Of a stretch of DNA of 64,000 nt, positions 44,919 through 54,427 are shown one piece after another (position 1 is the first letter of the stretch; each line of letters opens with the position of its first letter). The stretch lies in assembly GCF_035818615.1 (NCBI RefSeq), contig NZ_JAYKZY010000001.1, forward strand, positions 660,501-724,500, in the 5' to 3' direction. Under the pieces are notes generated by a model. The model worked only from the letters and a program-made list of their open reading frames with translations. It was not told the origin of the DNA and searched no databases. The DNA comes from Sphingobium sp. CR2-8. GTDB taxonomy: Bacteria; Pseudomonadota; Alphaproteobacteria; Sphingomonadales; Sphingomonadaceae. Made by a program: the position numbers and the translations under genes.

Positions 44919-45723
44919 GCCTGACGACTTCACCCGGCAGCAAAGCACGGAGGCGATCCGGCTCTACCAGCTCTATCGCGACGCGCTCGACCAAAGCGCG
45001 GTGGACGGGCAGTTCATGCCCTACCAATGGTGGTCGCTTCCCGACCCACTGAGCGTCCCTTGGATGGCTTTCTCCGGCATGCTGAGCGACTATGCAACGG
45101 AGCTTGCGAATATCATCAATAGCCTGACCCATGACGTGCATCGATTGCGGGCGTGGGCGAATGTCAGCGCGTCGCTGACGGACAAGGAAAAGCTTGTCGT
45201 CTCCCACGAGTTTGTCGACACTTTGGGAACGGTCGCTCTCGGCCGGCCCTATGCGATCAAGTCACGCTTTGCGTTCGCAGCCGGCCATCTTGGCCACCAG
45301 GCCAATATGGCGAAGGACATGGCAGGCTGGCGCGACATATTCCCTGCTGACCGCGTGCTCTATCTTAATGATATCGAGGACGTCTGTCGTGGTTGGCGGC
45401 GATTTCGGGCATTCAAACGACGAGTCGAGCCAATCGGCGGCGCGGCCTTCAAGGAGGCCACAGAGGATTTTCGCAATGCCTACAACCACCGCTTCTCTGC
45501 GCGTCTCCTCATCGGGATGAGTGCTATGGTGACGCGTAAAGTGCGCAAGAATGGGCAGGTTTCCTATGGGATCGGTAGAAGCCCGCCGCTCAATCTCGCT
45601 CAGGTCGCCGACCTCCTCGCTGCCGAACGGGATCATTGTTACCGGGCGTTCGAAGCCTTTCAGAGCCTGGTTGACGAGCAGTGTCAGAATATCTCTCGGT
45701 TCGAGCAACAAAGCCCAATTTGA
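44911..45723 (+). CDS. HEPN-like protein, third gene of the FtsZ-like operon
   Basis: The 270-residue protein is all helix by appearance and has an R-x4-H motif at Arg188-His193 (EDFRNAYNHRFSAR), the active site of HEPN ribonucleases and of their toxin relatives. The surrounding pattern resembles the Cthe_2314-type HEPN group. If active it would cut RNA and halt growth. It overlaps the nuclease-like gene by eight bases. The FtsZ-like gene begins 87 bases further on, the largest gap in the operon. Confidence 0.65.
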   Translation: MPEPDDFTRQQSTEAIRLYQLYRDALDQSAVDGQFMPYQWWSLPDPLSVPWMAFSGMLSDYATELANIINSLTHDVHRLRAWANVSASLTDKEKLVVSHEFVDTLGTVALGRPYAIKSRFAFAAGHLGHQANMAKDMAGWRDIFPADRVLYLNDIEDVCRGWRRFRAFKRRVEPIGGAAFKEATEDFRNAYNHRFSARLLIGMSAMVTRKVRKNGQVSYGIGRSPPLNLAQVADLLAAERDHCYRAFEAFQSLVDEQCQNISRFEQQSPI

Positions 45724-45810
45724 GGTTTCATATTATCTCGCAGATGCCAGCAAAGGCATCTCGCGGCGCGATATCAAGAGGATGTCGCTCATCGGGGGGA
45801 AGGGGTCGAC

Positions 45811-48531
45811 ATGCCAGTAGTATTGGCGGCAGGAGCCGGCAAAGCCGGAGCGGTCATGTTGCGTTGGTCCGCAATCAAGCATTTGCGTCAGATTCGATAC
45901 GCCATCATAGACAGTGATGCATCCGAGCTTGAACGTTCCGAGATCGAGCAGAAAATCCATCTAAAGCGAAGTCTCCCTGGACATGCGAACATGGATGTCC
46001 TGCATATGGCTGATTTGAAGGCACTCTCGAAAATCCTGGGGGGCGTTGATATTTGCGTCGTGGTCGCCGGCATTGGCGGTATAGCCGGCAGTGTTGGAGC
46101 AATCACCATGATTGAAGCCGCACGACGGATGGGCATTCCGTGTCTCACCATTGCTTTGATTCCCGCCCATGGCGAGGATGAAACGAAGGTAAGTCGAGCG
46201 CTGAACAGCCTTGATCAGATAGTCGACATGAGCGACGTGACTTTCCTCGCCCCCATCGACCCAGGGATATTGGGCTCTCTTCAGGATGATGAGAATGCCC
46301 TGAAGGCCCAGGACCTTTATGAGTATGTGGATCGCGTTCTTCAGATCGGTTGTGCGCCCCTTCCGACCAATCTCGTCGCCCGCGCAGCTTTGACGCGCGC
46401 AGCCGAACGTGGGCACCTCGGACTGTTTCGTCGATATCTTTTCCGCCCCAGCGAAGAGAGCGCCATGGTAGCGCAGCTCTGGTCCCATCTGACCTCAGAC
46501 CCCAATATACAAGATGTCCAGTTAACCCGAGCAAGCGACGTTACCATAATCGTGCAAAGCTACAGGCAGCCTTCGGCTGCGATCGTCGGTCAAATTACCT
46601 ACTCGCTCTCCAAGGCCTTCCCTCCCGAGATCCAGCTTGATCTCATCACCCGGCGCAACCAGGACTGCGGCGACGCGCTTGGCCTTGAGTTCGTAAGTTT
46701 CTGTCCTGCACCGCTTAACCTGATGGCGCGCGTCTCGCGGACTTTGCAATTGCAGCCCTGGAACCCATTAATGCCCTGGCTTGATCGAACCATTCCGAGC
46801 CCTATCGCCGGCCGCGAGGTTGGTTTGACCGGAGGGCAGATTGTGGTGGCGGGAGCGGCGACCAGGGTTCCGGTGGATCGCCAACGTAAGTCGATGTTCA
46901 TCGGGATACGGAGTCTGTTCCGGCCTTCTACCGGTCCATCGGGATTTGCCCAAGGCAGCTATCTTGCACGGTTAGATGAGCTGCTGACGCACATCGAAGC
47001 GAGCGGAGCGCAACTGAGCAATGTGACAAAAATCCTCTGGGCGGCATTTAGAGCCAATGGCTGGCGCCTTCCGCCACCCAAGACCGCGCCTCTGGCCAGC
47101 ATCTCCGGTGCTTGGCGCAATCGTCGCGGATCGAGACTGTGGAACTGGCGTAGTGTGGCGATCATCGGCCTTCTTGTGGCTATCCCGTTCGCGACCTCGT
47201 CGCTGATACTATGGAATATGCAGTCGATAGTCCGTGCCAGCCTGGCCATGAACGACACACCTATAGATATCGGGGAAGAGCTTGTGGATGCAGACAAGTT
47301 CCGTATCCTCGCAGCAAGCAAATTCACGCCAGCTACCTACGGGCGATATGAAACGATGGGCCTGGCCGCAGCACTGCCATCGGTCCAGACCTCTCATCTT
47401 GATCTCTGGGCTGTCCAGCAGGGCTATCTTCAGTTGGACAGGTTTAATGATGCCAAGCCTCCATTTGCCTTCGTCGAGGTCGGCAACGCCATGACAACCG
47501 GTCAAATACGGTTGGTTGCCGATTATCTTAAAGCGGTCTCTTCGTCACCTGCCCAAGCGATGTTCGCATTGGGTATCTTCCCGGAGCTTGAACGCTTCGC
47601 GAAGCTCGCCGACGTATCCAAGGACCAAGCCGCCTCGGACATGTTCGCCGTCTATGCCGCCGCGGGGGCTGGCGGAGATCTTGACACGATCCTGGGCATT
47701 GCCGGTTGCCGTACGGTGAGGGCCGCGGTTGATCGCCATTTCGCCTGGAAGCGTGAAGCGCCGACCGACATTGCCCTTTCCGATCGTCACTATCTGATGG
47801 CACTTGCCTTCAGGGACACCGCAGCCTGCCGTCGTGATCCATCAAAAATTTTCGACGCCGGCCGCAGCTTCAGCGATTTCACGAAAATTGCTTATGTACG
47901 GCAAGAGAATAAGGGCGCGACACGGAGCAGCGCCGTAACATATGATGTCGTTATTCCTCGAGGTCTAGCGAAGGAACCAATAATCGATGGCGATCTCGGG
48001 GTGTATCTATCCGGCCTGCGGGCATTTTATTTTCTTGATTTTTCTCGGGCGCGCGAGAAATTCGACCGGCTCTCTAGATCTTCTGATCGCGATACCGCAA
48101 CGCTGGGTTCATTCCTGCTCGCGCGTATCATCTTTTGGGCGCATGATTTCGATAGCGGCTCATATCGGCCTGACTTGTTCCCGCCCTGGCGCCATCTCGT
48201 CGAGGATGCCGATTACAGTGTTACGGACCAGGAACTTGGACACCAGGTCAATGAAGCAGCAAAGGATCTGATCGACGAGGGCGAACTGGAAAACTGCTCG
48301 CAGGCCAGCAAAAGCGACACTTGCCGCTGGGCCGTGCGGAAGCAGCGCGCTGATGAGGTATTCAGCCCCTTTCCGCCATCGGACGCCGAACTCATACAGG
48401 CAGCCCTGAAACGCGTGGAACGCAATCCGATCATCGATCCAGAACTTGTGCGTCTATATCTCGGAGCGACTACGATAGAAGGCGATGACGGACCAGAAGA
48501 CACAAACAACTCTCTGGAGGAAGAACTGTGA
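45811..48531 (+). CDS. Membrane-anchored FtsZ/tubulin-like protein, core of the operon
   Basis: In this 906-residue protein the N-terminus is an FtsZ/tubulin-type GTPase fold: VVLAAGAGKAGAVML, AIIDSDASEL, then CVVVAGIGGIAGSVGAITMI around residues 82-101, and ALIPAHGEDETKVSRALNSL. The tubulin signature GGGTGTG is replaced by GGIAGSV (residues 89-95), so nucleotide handling may differ. A single membrane segment follows at about 448-469 (VAIIGLLVAIPFATSSLILW), and then some 430 mostly helical residues that should lie outside the inner membrane. AAGGGG precedes the start. Bacterial FtsZ-like families tied to membrane remodelling are known, but I do not recognise this architecture with a nuclease and a HEPN protein. 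Confidence 0.8.
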   Translation: MPVVLAAGAGKAGAVMLRWSAIKHLRQIRYAIIDSDASELERSEIEQKIHLKRSLPGHANMDVLHMADLKALSKILGGVDICVVVAGIGGIAGSVGAITMIEAARRMGIPCLTIALIPAHGEDETKVSRALNSLDQIVDMSDVTFLAPIDPGILGSLQDDENALKAQDLYEYVDRVLQIGCAPLPTNLVARAALTRAAERGHLGLFRRYLFRPSEESAMVAQLWSHLTSDPNIQDVQLTRASDVTIIVQSYRQPSAAIVGQITYSLSKAFPPEIQLDLITRRNQDCGDALGLEFVSFCPAPLNLMARVSRTLQLQPWNPLMPWLDRTIPSPIAGREVGLTGGQIVVAGAATRVPVDRQRKSMFIGIRSLFRPSTGPSGFAQGSYLARLDELLTHIEASGAQLSNVTKILWAAFRANGWRLPPPKTAPLASISGAWRNRRGSRLWNWRSVAIIGLLVAIPFATSSLILWNMQSIVRASLAMNDTPIDIGEELVDADKFRILAASKFTPATYGRYETMGLAAALPSVQTSHLDLWAVQQGYLQLDRFNDAKPPFAFVEVGNAMTTGQIRLVADYLKAVSSSPAQAMFALGIFPELERFAKLADVSKDQAASDMFAVYAAAGAGGDLDTILGIAGCRTVRAAVDRHFAWKREAPTDIALSDRHYLMALAFRDTAACRRDPSKIFDAGRSFSDFTKIAYVRQENKGATRSSAVTYDVVIPRGLAKEPIIDGDLGVYLSGLRAFYFLDFSRAREKFDRLSRSSDRDTATLGSFLLARIIFWAHDFDSGSYRPDLFPPWRHLVEDADYSVTDQELGHQVNEAAKDLIDEGELENCSQASKSDTCRWAVRKQRADEVFSPFPPSDAELIQAALKRVERNPIIDPELVRLYLGATTIEGDDGPEDTNNSLEEEL

Positions 48532-49595
48532 CAGCGCGAGAATCCGAGCCATCTGGCAAGGGCGCGCGCTGGTTCCTGGCGCTCGTCAGTATTATCGTTG
48601 CGATCGTCACGTTCGATCCGCATTTCGAGAATATTAAACTTCTTTACTACGCTTGGGACACATTTCTTCCCGAGTTGACTATAGCAAGCCTTGTGATCGC
48701 CGGATTTGTCGCTGCAAGGACGGGCGTTCTCCATCTTGTCGCAAGGCATCGCCTTATATTTGCATGCCTCTTCATCCTGCTCGCCTGGAGCAGCTGGGGC
48801 CTCATAAAGCGAAGCGCAACCAAGGCCGATGGTCCTGGCGCAGCAGAAATCTCGACTTTCATGGAACGGCCGATGACTTCACTCTTGGAGTGGCTCGGGA
48901 CGCGGCATGAGGCCTATTCACTGCGACAGGCGAAATATTTCCACAAAGAGATGCGCCTGCGGGCAGTGGATGCCTTCTATGCGCAGGATATTCAGCGAAC
49001 AGCAGCGTATCTTCGCGCGTCTAAGAGCATATTCGAACCAGACGACCAAGAGGGCAAGAATGTCGATGATGCTTTGAGCTTTCTTGTGTCACGCGAACGC
49101 TACATCGCAAATCACAAGGAACGCATCGCAAAGTTCGAACCGCTATTCCCCTTGGCCCCTGCCCGTCTCTACATGATGAGAGCGGTCTCACAGCTCGAAC
49201 GTGACGATCAGCAGGCTCCGGAACTGACAGCGGTAAGAGCAAGAATATATCGCGGAGGCAATGAAGCGAAAGCTGCGGTCAGTGACTGTCTCATGACGCA
49301 AAACAAACCATCAGCGGGCGATGATGGTCGTATGATGATCAACCTCATGCTTGATGCCATGGGGCAATATACGGTTTGGCGTAGCGGAATTGCGGGCGAG
49401 CAATGGTGCAAATCGCTGCAATATCAGTTGCCGAATCATGCAACCAGAAATTCGTTTCTCGATCAGTTTGATACGTTGATGCGTAATCTCTGGGGATCAG
49501 CGCTAGATGACCCATCTAAGGAGATAGAGCCAGGCGGTCCGATACGGAGCCGGTCGAACGAACGAGACGAGAATGCGATTGATCGTAAGCGGTAA
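48528..49595 (+). CDS. Multi-pass membrane protein, last gene of the operon, probably truncated by IS66
   Basis: The 355-residue protein overlaps the FtsZ-like stop by four bases. Three hydrophobic stretches lie in the first 92 residues (WFLALVSIIVAIVTF, ELTIASLVIAGFVAA and LIFACLFILLAWSSW). The remainder is soluble and helical, similar in character to the outer part of the FtsZ-like protein. The last codons, from GTAAGCGGTAA at 49585, are the left end of the IS66 element, so the natural C-terminus is lost and the stop comes from the insertion. It is probably the membrane partner of the FtsZ-like protein. Confidence 0.75.
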   Translation: MTARESEPSGKGARWFLALVSIIVAIVTFDPHFENIKLLYYAWDTFLPELTIASLVIAGFVAARTGVLHLVARHRLIFACLFILLAWSSWGLIKRSATKADGPGAAEISTFMERPMTSLLEWLGTRHEAYSLRQAKYFHKEMRLRAVDAFYAQDIQRTAAYLRASKSIFEPDDQEGKNVDDALSFLVSRERYIANHKERIAKFEPLFPLAPARLYMMRAVSQLERDDQQAPELTAVRARIYRGGNEAKAAVSDCLMTQNKPSAGDDGRMMINLMLDAMGQYTVWRSGIAGEQWCKSLQYQLPNHATRNSFLDQFDTLMRNLWGSALDDPSKEIEPGGPIRSRSNERDENAIDRKR

Positions 49596-49661
49596 AAATC
49601 CCCCACATTTTCATGATTTGGCGATTTGGTAATTAGTGCGCCTTGCATTTGCGAGGTTGCG

Positions 49662-50123
49662 ATGAGTGGTGATTTCGAAACGGGTTTCGAAACTGAAAGG
49701 GCTGAGAGGGTAGGCAAGGCCGAGCGTCTTGATGTCATTCCCTTGTCGAATGGCAACCGTGGATGGACTCCGGCGGCGAAGGCGCGGATCATTGAGGAGA
49801 GCTTCAAGCAGGGAGCGAATGTGTCTGAGGTGGCGCGGCGTCATGGCATGCTCCCGCAACAGCTTTATAACTGGCGAGGGCGTTTCCGAGAGCGGGCCGA
49901 GGGGATGGCCTTTGTTCCCGCGGTGATCGAAGACCCGGCTGCACCTCCCGTACCGCCGCCATCTTCCGGGCCACCGGCGCCCTCAGTGTCATCGTTGCCC
50001 GCGAGCCTGAGGAGTGGCGGTGAGATCGTCATCGAGACCCGCGGGCTGTCGATCCGCATCCCGTCGCACGTCGATGCCGACCATATCGAGCGGGTGCTCC
50101 TGGCCGCGCGGGTGACCACGTGA
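49662..50123 (+). CDS. tnpA: IS66 TnpA
   Basis: The 153-residue protein has the IS66 helix-turn-helix near residues 30-70 (WTPAAKARIIEESFKQGANV, then SEVARRHGMLPQQLYNWRGR). A proline-rich linker follows and a C-terminal EIVIETRGLSIRIPSHVDAD. It overlaps tnpB by four bases. The protein is needed for transposition together with TnpB and TnpC. Confidence 0.85.
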   Translation: MSGDFETGFETERAERVGKAERLDVIPLSNGNRGWTPAAKARIIEESFKQGANVSEVARRHGMLPQQLYNWRGRFRERAEGMAFVPAVIEDPAAPPVPPPSSGPPAPSVSSLPASLRSGGEIVIETRGLSIRIPSHVDADHIERVLLAARVTT

Positions 50124-50473
50124 TCATCCCGCCCGGGCCGTTGAAGGTGCTGGTTGCAACCCAGCCCGTGGACTTCAGGAAGGGCATGGTAGGCCTCGCC
50201 TCACTGGTGCAGCAGGAACTGCGGCTCGACCCATTCTCAGGCATGCTTTTTGTCTTCCGGGCACGCCGGGCAGACAGGATAAAACTCCTGCTATGGGATG
50301 GCACCGGGCTCGTACTCGTGACGAAGCGGTTGCAGGATGGGAAGTTCCGCTGGCCCCGACCGGGAGACGGCGTGATGAAGCTGTCGGCGGCCCAGGCTTC
50401 GGCGTTGTTCGAGGGGCTGGACTGGTCGCGCATGCATGTGCCGCGCGTGCCAAAACCACTTCATGCACAGTAG
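50120..50473 (+). CDS. tnpB: IS66 TnpB (Orf2)
   Basis: The 117-residue protein (GTG start) shows the family pattern: VATQPVDFRKGMVGLASLVQ, then DPFSGMLFVFRARRADRIKL and LLWDGTGLVLVTKRLQDGKF. It is complete. Its role in transposition is accessory and not understood in detail. Confidence 0.9.
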   Translation: MIIPPGPLKVLVATQPVDFRKGMVGLASLVQQELRLDPFSGMLFVFRARRADRIKLLLWDGTGLVLVTKRLQDGKFRWPRPGDGVMKLSAAQASALFEGLDWSRMHVPRVPKPLHAQ

Positions 50474-50540
50474 ATCGCACGCCTGATTCTGTCTGGCGCA
50501 GGGGTGTTCCCAGCCGTGCGAAACCGGCTAGAATACGGGC

Positions 50541-52030
50541 GTGGCGGCGCATCCTGAACCCCCTCTCGAGACCAGCCCGGAGGCTGGATATGACGAGCTT
50601 CCCGATAATGTGGAGCAGCTCAAGGCGATGGTGCTGGCCGAGCGCGCTCGCGCGGCGCGGCTTGAACATATCCTCAAGCTGATCAACCGCTCGACCTTCG
50701 GCAAGCGTTCGGAAAAGCTCCCGGTCGATCAACTGGCATTGACGCTGGAAGACCAGGGCGTCGCCCTTGGCGAAGCCGATGGCTTGCAGGACAAGACCGC
50801 CGAGGAGGCCGAACGTTATGGCCTCAGGCCGCGTCGTCGACGGGCTCCGGATGCCGAGCGCGCATCACTGCCAGCGCATCTGCCGCGCTTCGAGACAGTG
50901 ATCGAGCCCGAAAGCCTGGAATGTGCCTGTGGCGGGGCGCTACACAAGATCGGTGAGGACCGGTCCGAAAGGCTCGACATCATCCCGGCCCAGCATCGTG
51001 TGATGGTGACGATCCGACCCCGCTATGCCTGCCGCTGCTGTAGCGACGGCGTTCGCCAGGCGTTGGCACCGGCACATGTCGTGCCGGGCGGCTTGCCGAC
51101 CGAAGCGCTGATCGCCGATGTTCTGATCAACAAATATTGCGACCACTTGCCGCTTTACCGTCAGTCGAAGATCTTCGCCCGGCAAGGCATCGAGATCAGC
51201 CGCGCCACTCTGGCGAACTGGGTTGGTCGCGGCATCGCTGCGCTGATGCCGATCACCGACAGGATGCGCGCCGATGCGCTTGCCCGTGCCCGTCTGTTCG
51301 TCGACGAAACTACGGTCAAGGTGCTGGCACCGGGAACGGGCAAGACGAAAACCGGCTACATGTGGGTCATAGTGTGCGACGATCGCGCTCATGGCGGCGT
51401 CGATCCGCCTCTGGCGCTCTATACCTATATGCCGGGACGCGGAAAAATGTGGGCCAGGCAGTTGCTAGGGTCATTCCAGGGCATCCTACAGGTCGATGCC
51501 TGGCAGGCTTATGACCAGTTCGGCAAGGATGATAGCGCCGACGTCGGCGTCACGAAGTCCTTTGTTGGGCTCACCTGCGACGCGGCTTCGTCGATGCAGG
51601 CAGCGATGCCCCGGTCGCGCAGGACGCTTTGCAGCGCATTGCCGAAATCTATCGCATCGAGAAGGAAATCCGGGGGCGCGCGGCCGAGGAACGCCTTGCC
51701 GTCAGGCAGGAGCGAACCCGTCCACTGGTCGACAAGCTCCATGCCTGGTTCGCCGCCACCGCACCGCGCATGATGGCTGGATCGGCAACGAGCGATGCGA
51801 TGAAATATGCGCTCAAGCGCTGGGCGGGCTTTACCCGGTTCCTCGACGACGGCAGGATCGAGATCGACAACAACGCCGCCGAACGGGCCGTCAGGCCGGT
51901 GACTCTCCAAAGAAAAAATGCACTCTTCACCGGCCACCAACTCGGCGCCGAAAACTGGGCAGCGATCTCCTCGCTGGTCGAAACCTGCAAGATGCTGGAC
52001 GTCAATCCCTACGCTGTTGATTGCCACTGA
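50541..52030 (+). pseudogene. tnpC: IS66 transposase TnpC, frameshifted
   Basis: The frame from 50541 has the N-terminal coiled region, a zinc-like CACGG/CRCC segment, and the DDE domain with LFVDETTVKVL and GILQVDAWQAYDQF. Near 51555 the reading shifts: the expected CWAHLRRGFVDAG continues in another frame that ends at 52030 with the Glu-containing IEIDNNAAERAVRPVTLQRK. No long homopolymer lies at this break, so a genuine indel is more likely than a read error here. Confidence 0.8.
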
Positions 52031-52124
52031 GATGTGACCCGGGGGCGCTATAAGTTTCCACTGAGAATTGACCCATGTTTCCCTCCCCTCCGGCTGTCAG
52101 TCGGAGGGTCTCGGAGTGATCAAC

Positions 52125-52640
52125 ATGGACTTACTCAGTGTGATCCGCCGATGGCATTTCCGGCAGGAGATTTCCATTCGGGAGATCAAGCGACGGACCG
52201 GCCTATCGCGCAACACCATTCGCAAATACCTGCGTTCCGATGCGGTGGAGCCCAGTTTCAAAGTTCCGGTGCGCCCCAGCAAACTCGATCCCTTCGCGGA
52301 CAAGCTGTCGGCTTGGCTGCGGGTGGAATCCAAGAAATCCCGCAAGCAGAAGCGGACCGCCAAGCAACTCTACGTGGATCTAGTGGAGCTGGGTTACGAT
52401 GGCTCCTATAACCGGGTGGCCGCCTTTGCCCGCCGATGGCGGACCGAGCTTCAGTATGAACAGCAGACCAGCGGACGCGGGACGTTCGTTCCTTTGGTTT
52501 TCCAGCCTGGCGAGGCCTTCCAGTTCGACTGGAGCGAGGATTATGCCGTGCTGGACGGCAAAGTGACGAAACTGCAGGTCGCTCATACCAAACTCGCGCA
52601 TAGTCGCGCCTTCATCGTCCGAGCCTATCCCCCTCGCTGA
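52125..52640 (+). pseudogene. istA: N-terminal fragment of an IS21-family IstA
   Basis: MDLLSVIRRWHFRQEISIRE, then IKRRTGLSRNTIRKYLR and FQFDWSEDYAVLDGKVTKLQ identify an IstA of a different IS21 type from the complete one at 56.5 kb. The frame ends after about 171 residues, where it runs into fecR sequence at about 52629, so the DDE core is mostly missing. An IS21-like end is seen just after the IS66 tnpC. Confidence 0.8.
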
Positions 52641-53308
52641 TCGCCCAGAGCGAAGCCCGCACGCCAATCGAAACAAGGATCGGCGAGGTCCGGACCGAAC
52701 GCCTTGAGGACGGCACATCCGTCCTCCTCGACACTGACACGCTGCTGCTTGTCACCATGACCCCCACGCAGCGCCGCGTCGAGGTGAAGCGCGGCCGCGC
52801 ACGGTTCACCGTCGCCCAGGACGCCCGTCGCCCCTTTGTCGTCCATGGCGCCGGAACGGATGTCACAACCAAAAGCGGCAGTTTCGACATGACCGTCCGT
52901 GAGGGGCTCCGCCTCAATCCGGTCGACACGCTGCTGGACCTATCCTTTGCTCGTGCGCTTGCCGAGGGCCAAGCCAGAAGGCTTCAGCTGCGGCCGGGGC
53001 AACTCCTTACCCTCAAGGCTGGACAAGGCGCTCAGATCTCTGTCATTTCTGCCCCTCGTTCCGAGCAGCAGTGGGTGACCGGCGTGAAGAGCTTCGACAA
53101 TGTCCCGATCAGTGATGTCATCGCAGAAGCCAACAGCTACAGCGAGACCAAGATCGAGCTGGCGTCACCGGCGCTTGGCCGTCGCGAGATTTTCGCCGAC
53201 ATCGACATTCGTGACATCGAACGGGTCGCCCAGGCGATCAGCGCCTTCCTCGACGTGGACATCGATCGATCTCACCCCGGCAAGCTGGTCCTCGGCGCCA
53301 AGAAATAA
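52629..53308 (+). pseudogene. fecR: FecR-like anti-sigma protein lacking its N-terminus
   Basis: Starting in SLIAQSEARTPIETRIGEVR, the frame encodes the FecR domain (LEDGTSVLLDTDTLLLVTMT, then RGRARFTVAQDARRPFVVHG) and the C-terminal secretin-like part (FDNVPISDVIAEANSYSETK). The N-terminal cytoplasmic tail and membrane segment are missing, replaced by the IS21 fragment. FecR proteins link TonB receptors to ECF sigma factors. With the next genes it formed a lasso-peptide uptake locus. Confidence 0.75.
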
Positions 53309-53391
53309 TATTTGCGAACAGCTTTAGAATAACGCGCGCCCGTCTCTCTCATTGAACCCCAAAAAGGGGCAATGAAAGACAGGGGCAAATA

Positions 53392-53720
53392 ATGGGCATC
53401 ATGAAGATCGCGCTGTTGAGCAGCGCTGCACTTTGTATGAGCGCTGTTACTGGGCAAGCGCAAGCGCAGGAACCCGTCAGGACCTATGATCTTCCTGCGC
53501 AGGATCTTTCCACAGCGCTGCGCACGATCGCGCGCGGCAGTGATTACCAGCTTGTCGCCGATGCCAAAAGCCTCAAGGGCGCGCGCGCCCCCTCCCTCGC
53601 CGGCGCCTACACGGTCGAAGAAGCCGTGGCCGCCCTCCTCGCGCCGTCAGGCCTCACCGCCGAGATCAGGGATCGCACCATCACCCTGCGGGGGCGAGAC
53701 GCGCCGTCGCGCGAGGAGGT
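53392..53720 (+). pseudogene. Signal peptide and STN domain of a TonB receptor, rest deleted
   Basis: MGIMKIALLSSAALCMSAVT is a signal peptide, followed by an STN signalling domain (TYDLPAQDLSTALRTIARGS, then SLAGAYTVEEAVAALLAPSG). After REEV the frame passes at about 53720 into an isopeptidase gene in a different frame, so plug and barrel are missing. This was a signal-transducing receptor working with the FecR protein upstream. Good ribosome site (ACAGGGGCAAATA). Confidence 0.75.
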
Positions 53721-53721
53721 A

Positions 53722-54427
53722 CCCTATCCAGTTGCTCGCCAAAGCCGGATATCTGGTTCTCTCGGTCCAGCGGCCACCCGCGCCACTGGGCAATCAAAAG
53801 ATGGACCCACATGAACGTGAGCGGCGCCAACTCGAGGGCTTTATGGAGCGGCGCAGCATCTTGTCAGCCATCGAGACGAAGGTTCAACAGCTTATCGTTG
53901 CCGGCCTCGTCGATCCAGAACGCATCGGCATCACGGGCCTGAGCGATGGCGTATCGACCGTGCAATTTGCTGCCCTTCACAGCACGCTTTTCAAAGCCGC
54001 TGCGATCAGCAGCTGCTGCTGGGAAGGGTCGCAAACCTGGCTTCTTGGGCCTGTTATCCAGGCAGAATATGAAAAGCGAGGCTGGCCCGCCTCACCTACC
54101 GACAATCCGCCTCTTTGGGAGGGCCTATCCTGGTCGCGGAATGCGGATCGCATTCCTTTCCCCGTCCTAGCCCAGATGTCGGACGATGAATATCTTTCAG
54201 GGCTCGAAGCCCTCACGGCCCTTCGCCGCGCCGGCAAGCCCGTGGATCTCTATGTCTTCCCCGACGAGCATCATGTGAAACGACAACCTGCTCACAGGGC
54301 TGCGATCTATCGACGGGCTATCGACTGGTTCAATTTCTGGTTGCTCGACAAGCTGCCTCATGGCGCAGGTCAAGCAGCCCAAGAGGCTGAGCGTTGGCAG
54401 CAGATGCGAGGAAACTTGATTCAATGA
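53722..54427 (+). pseudogene. C-terminal part of an Atxe2-like lasso-peptide isopeptidase
   Basis: The frame (PIQLLAKAGYLVLSVQRPPA onward) has the alpha/beta-hydrolase nucleophile GITGLSDGVSTVQF and the late His in YVFPDEHHVKRQP, the catalytic part of the prolyl-oligopeptidase-like isopeptidases that open astexin-type lasso peptides. The beta-propeller is missing; an intact enzyme is over 600 residues. It is joined to the STN domain at a GGTACC sequence near 53716-53721, which may be chance or short-homology recombination. Confidence 0.7.

Larger units (their letters stand above)
49585..52030 (+). mobile_element. IS66-family element, right end damaged
   Basis: The left end starts GTAAGCGGTAAAAATCCCCC, with the GTAA terminus usual for IS66. 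The three genes tnpA, tnpB and tnpC follow in order. A matching right inverted repeat is not visible: after tnpC the sequence passes into an IS21-like end (GTGACCCGGGGGCGCT). The element is therefore probably cut by the IS21 fragment, and its tnpC is frameshifted, so it should be immobile. It interrupts the end of the FtsZ-like operon. Confidence 0.75.
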
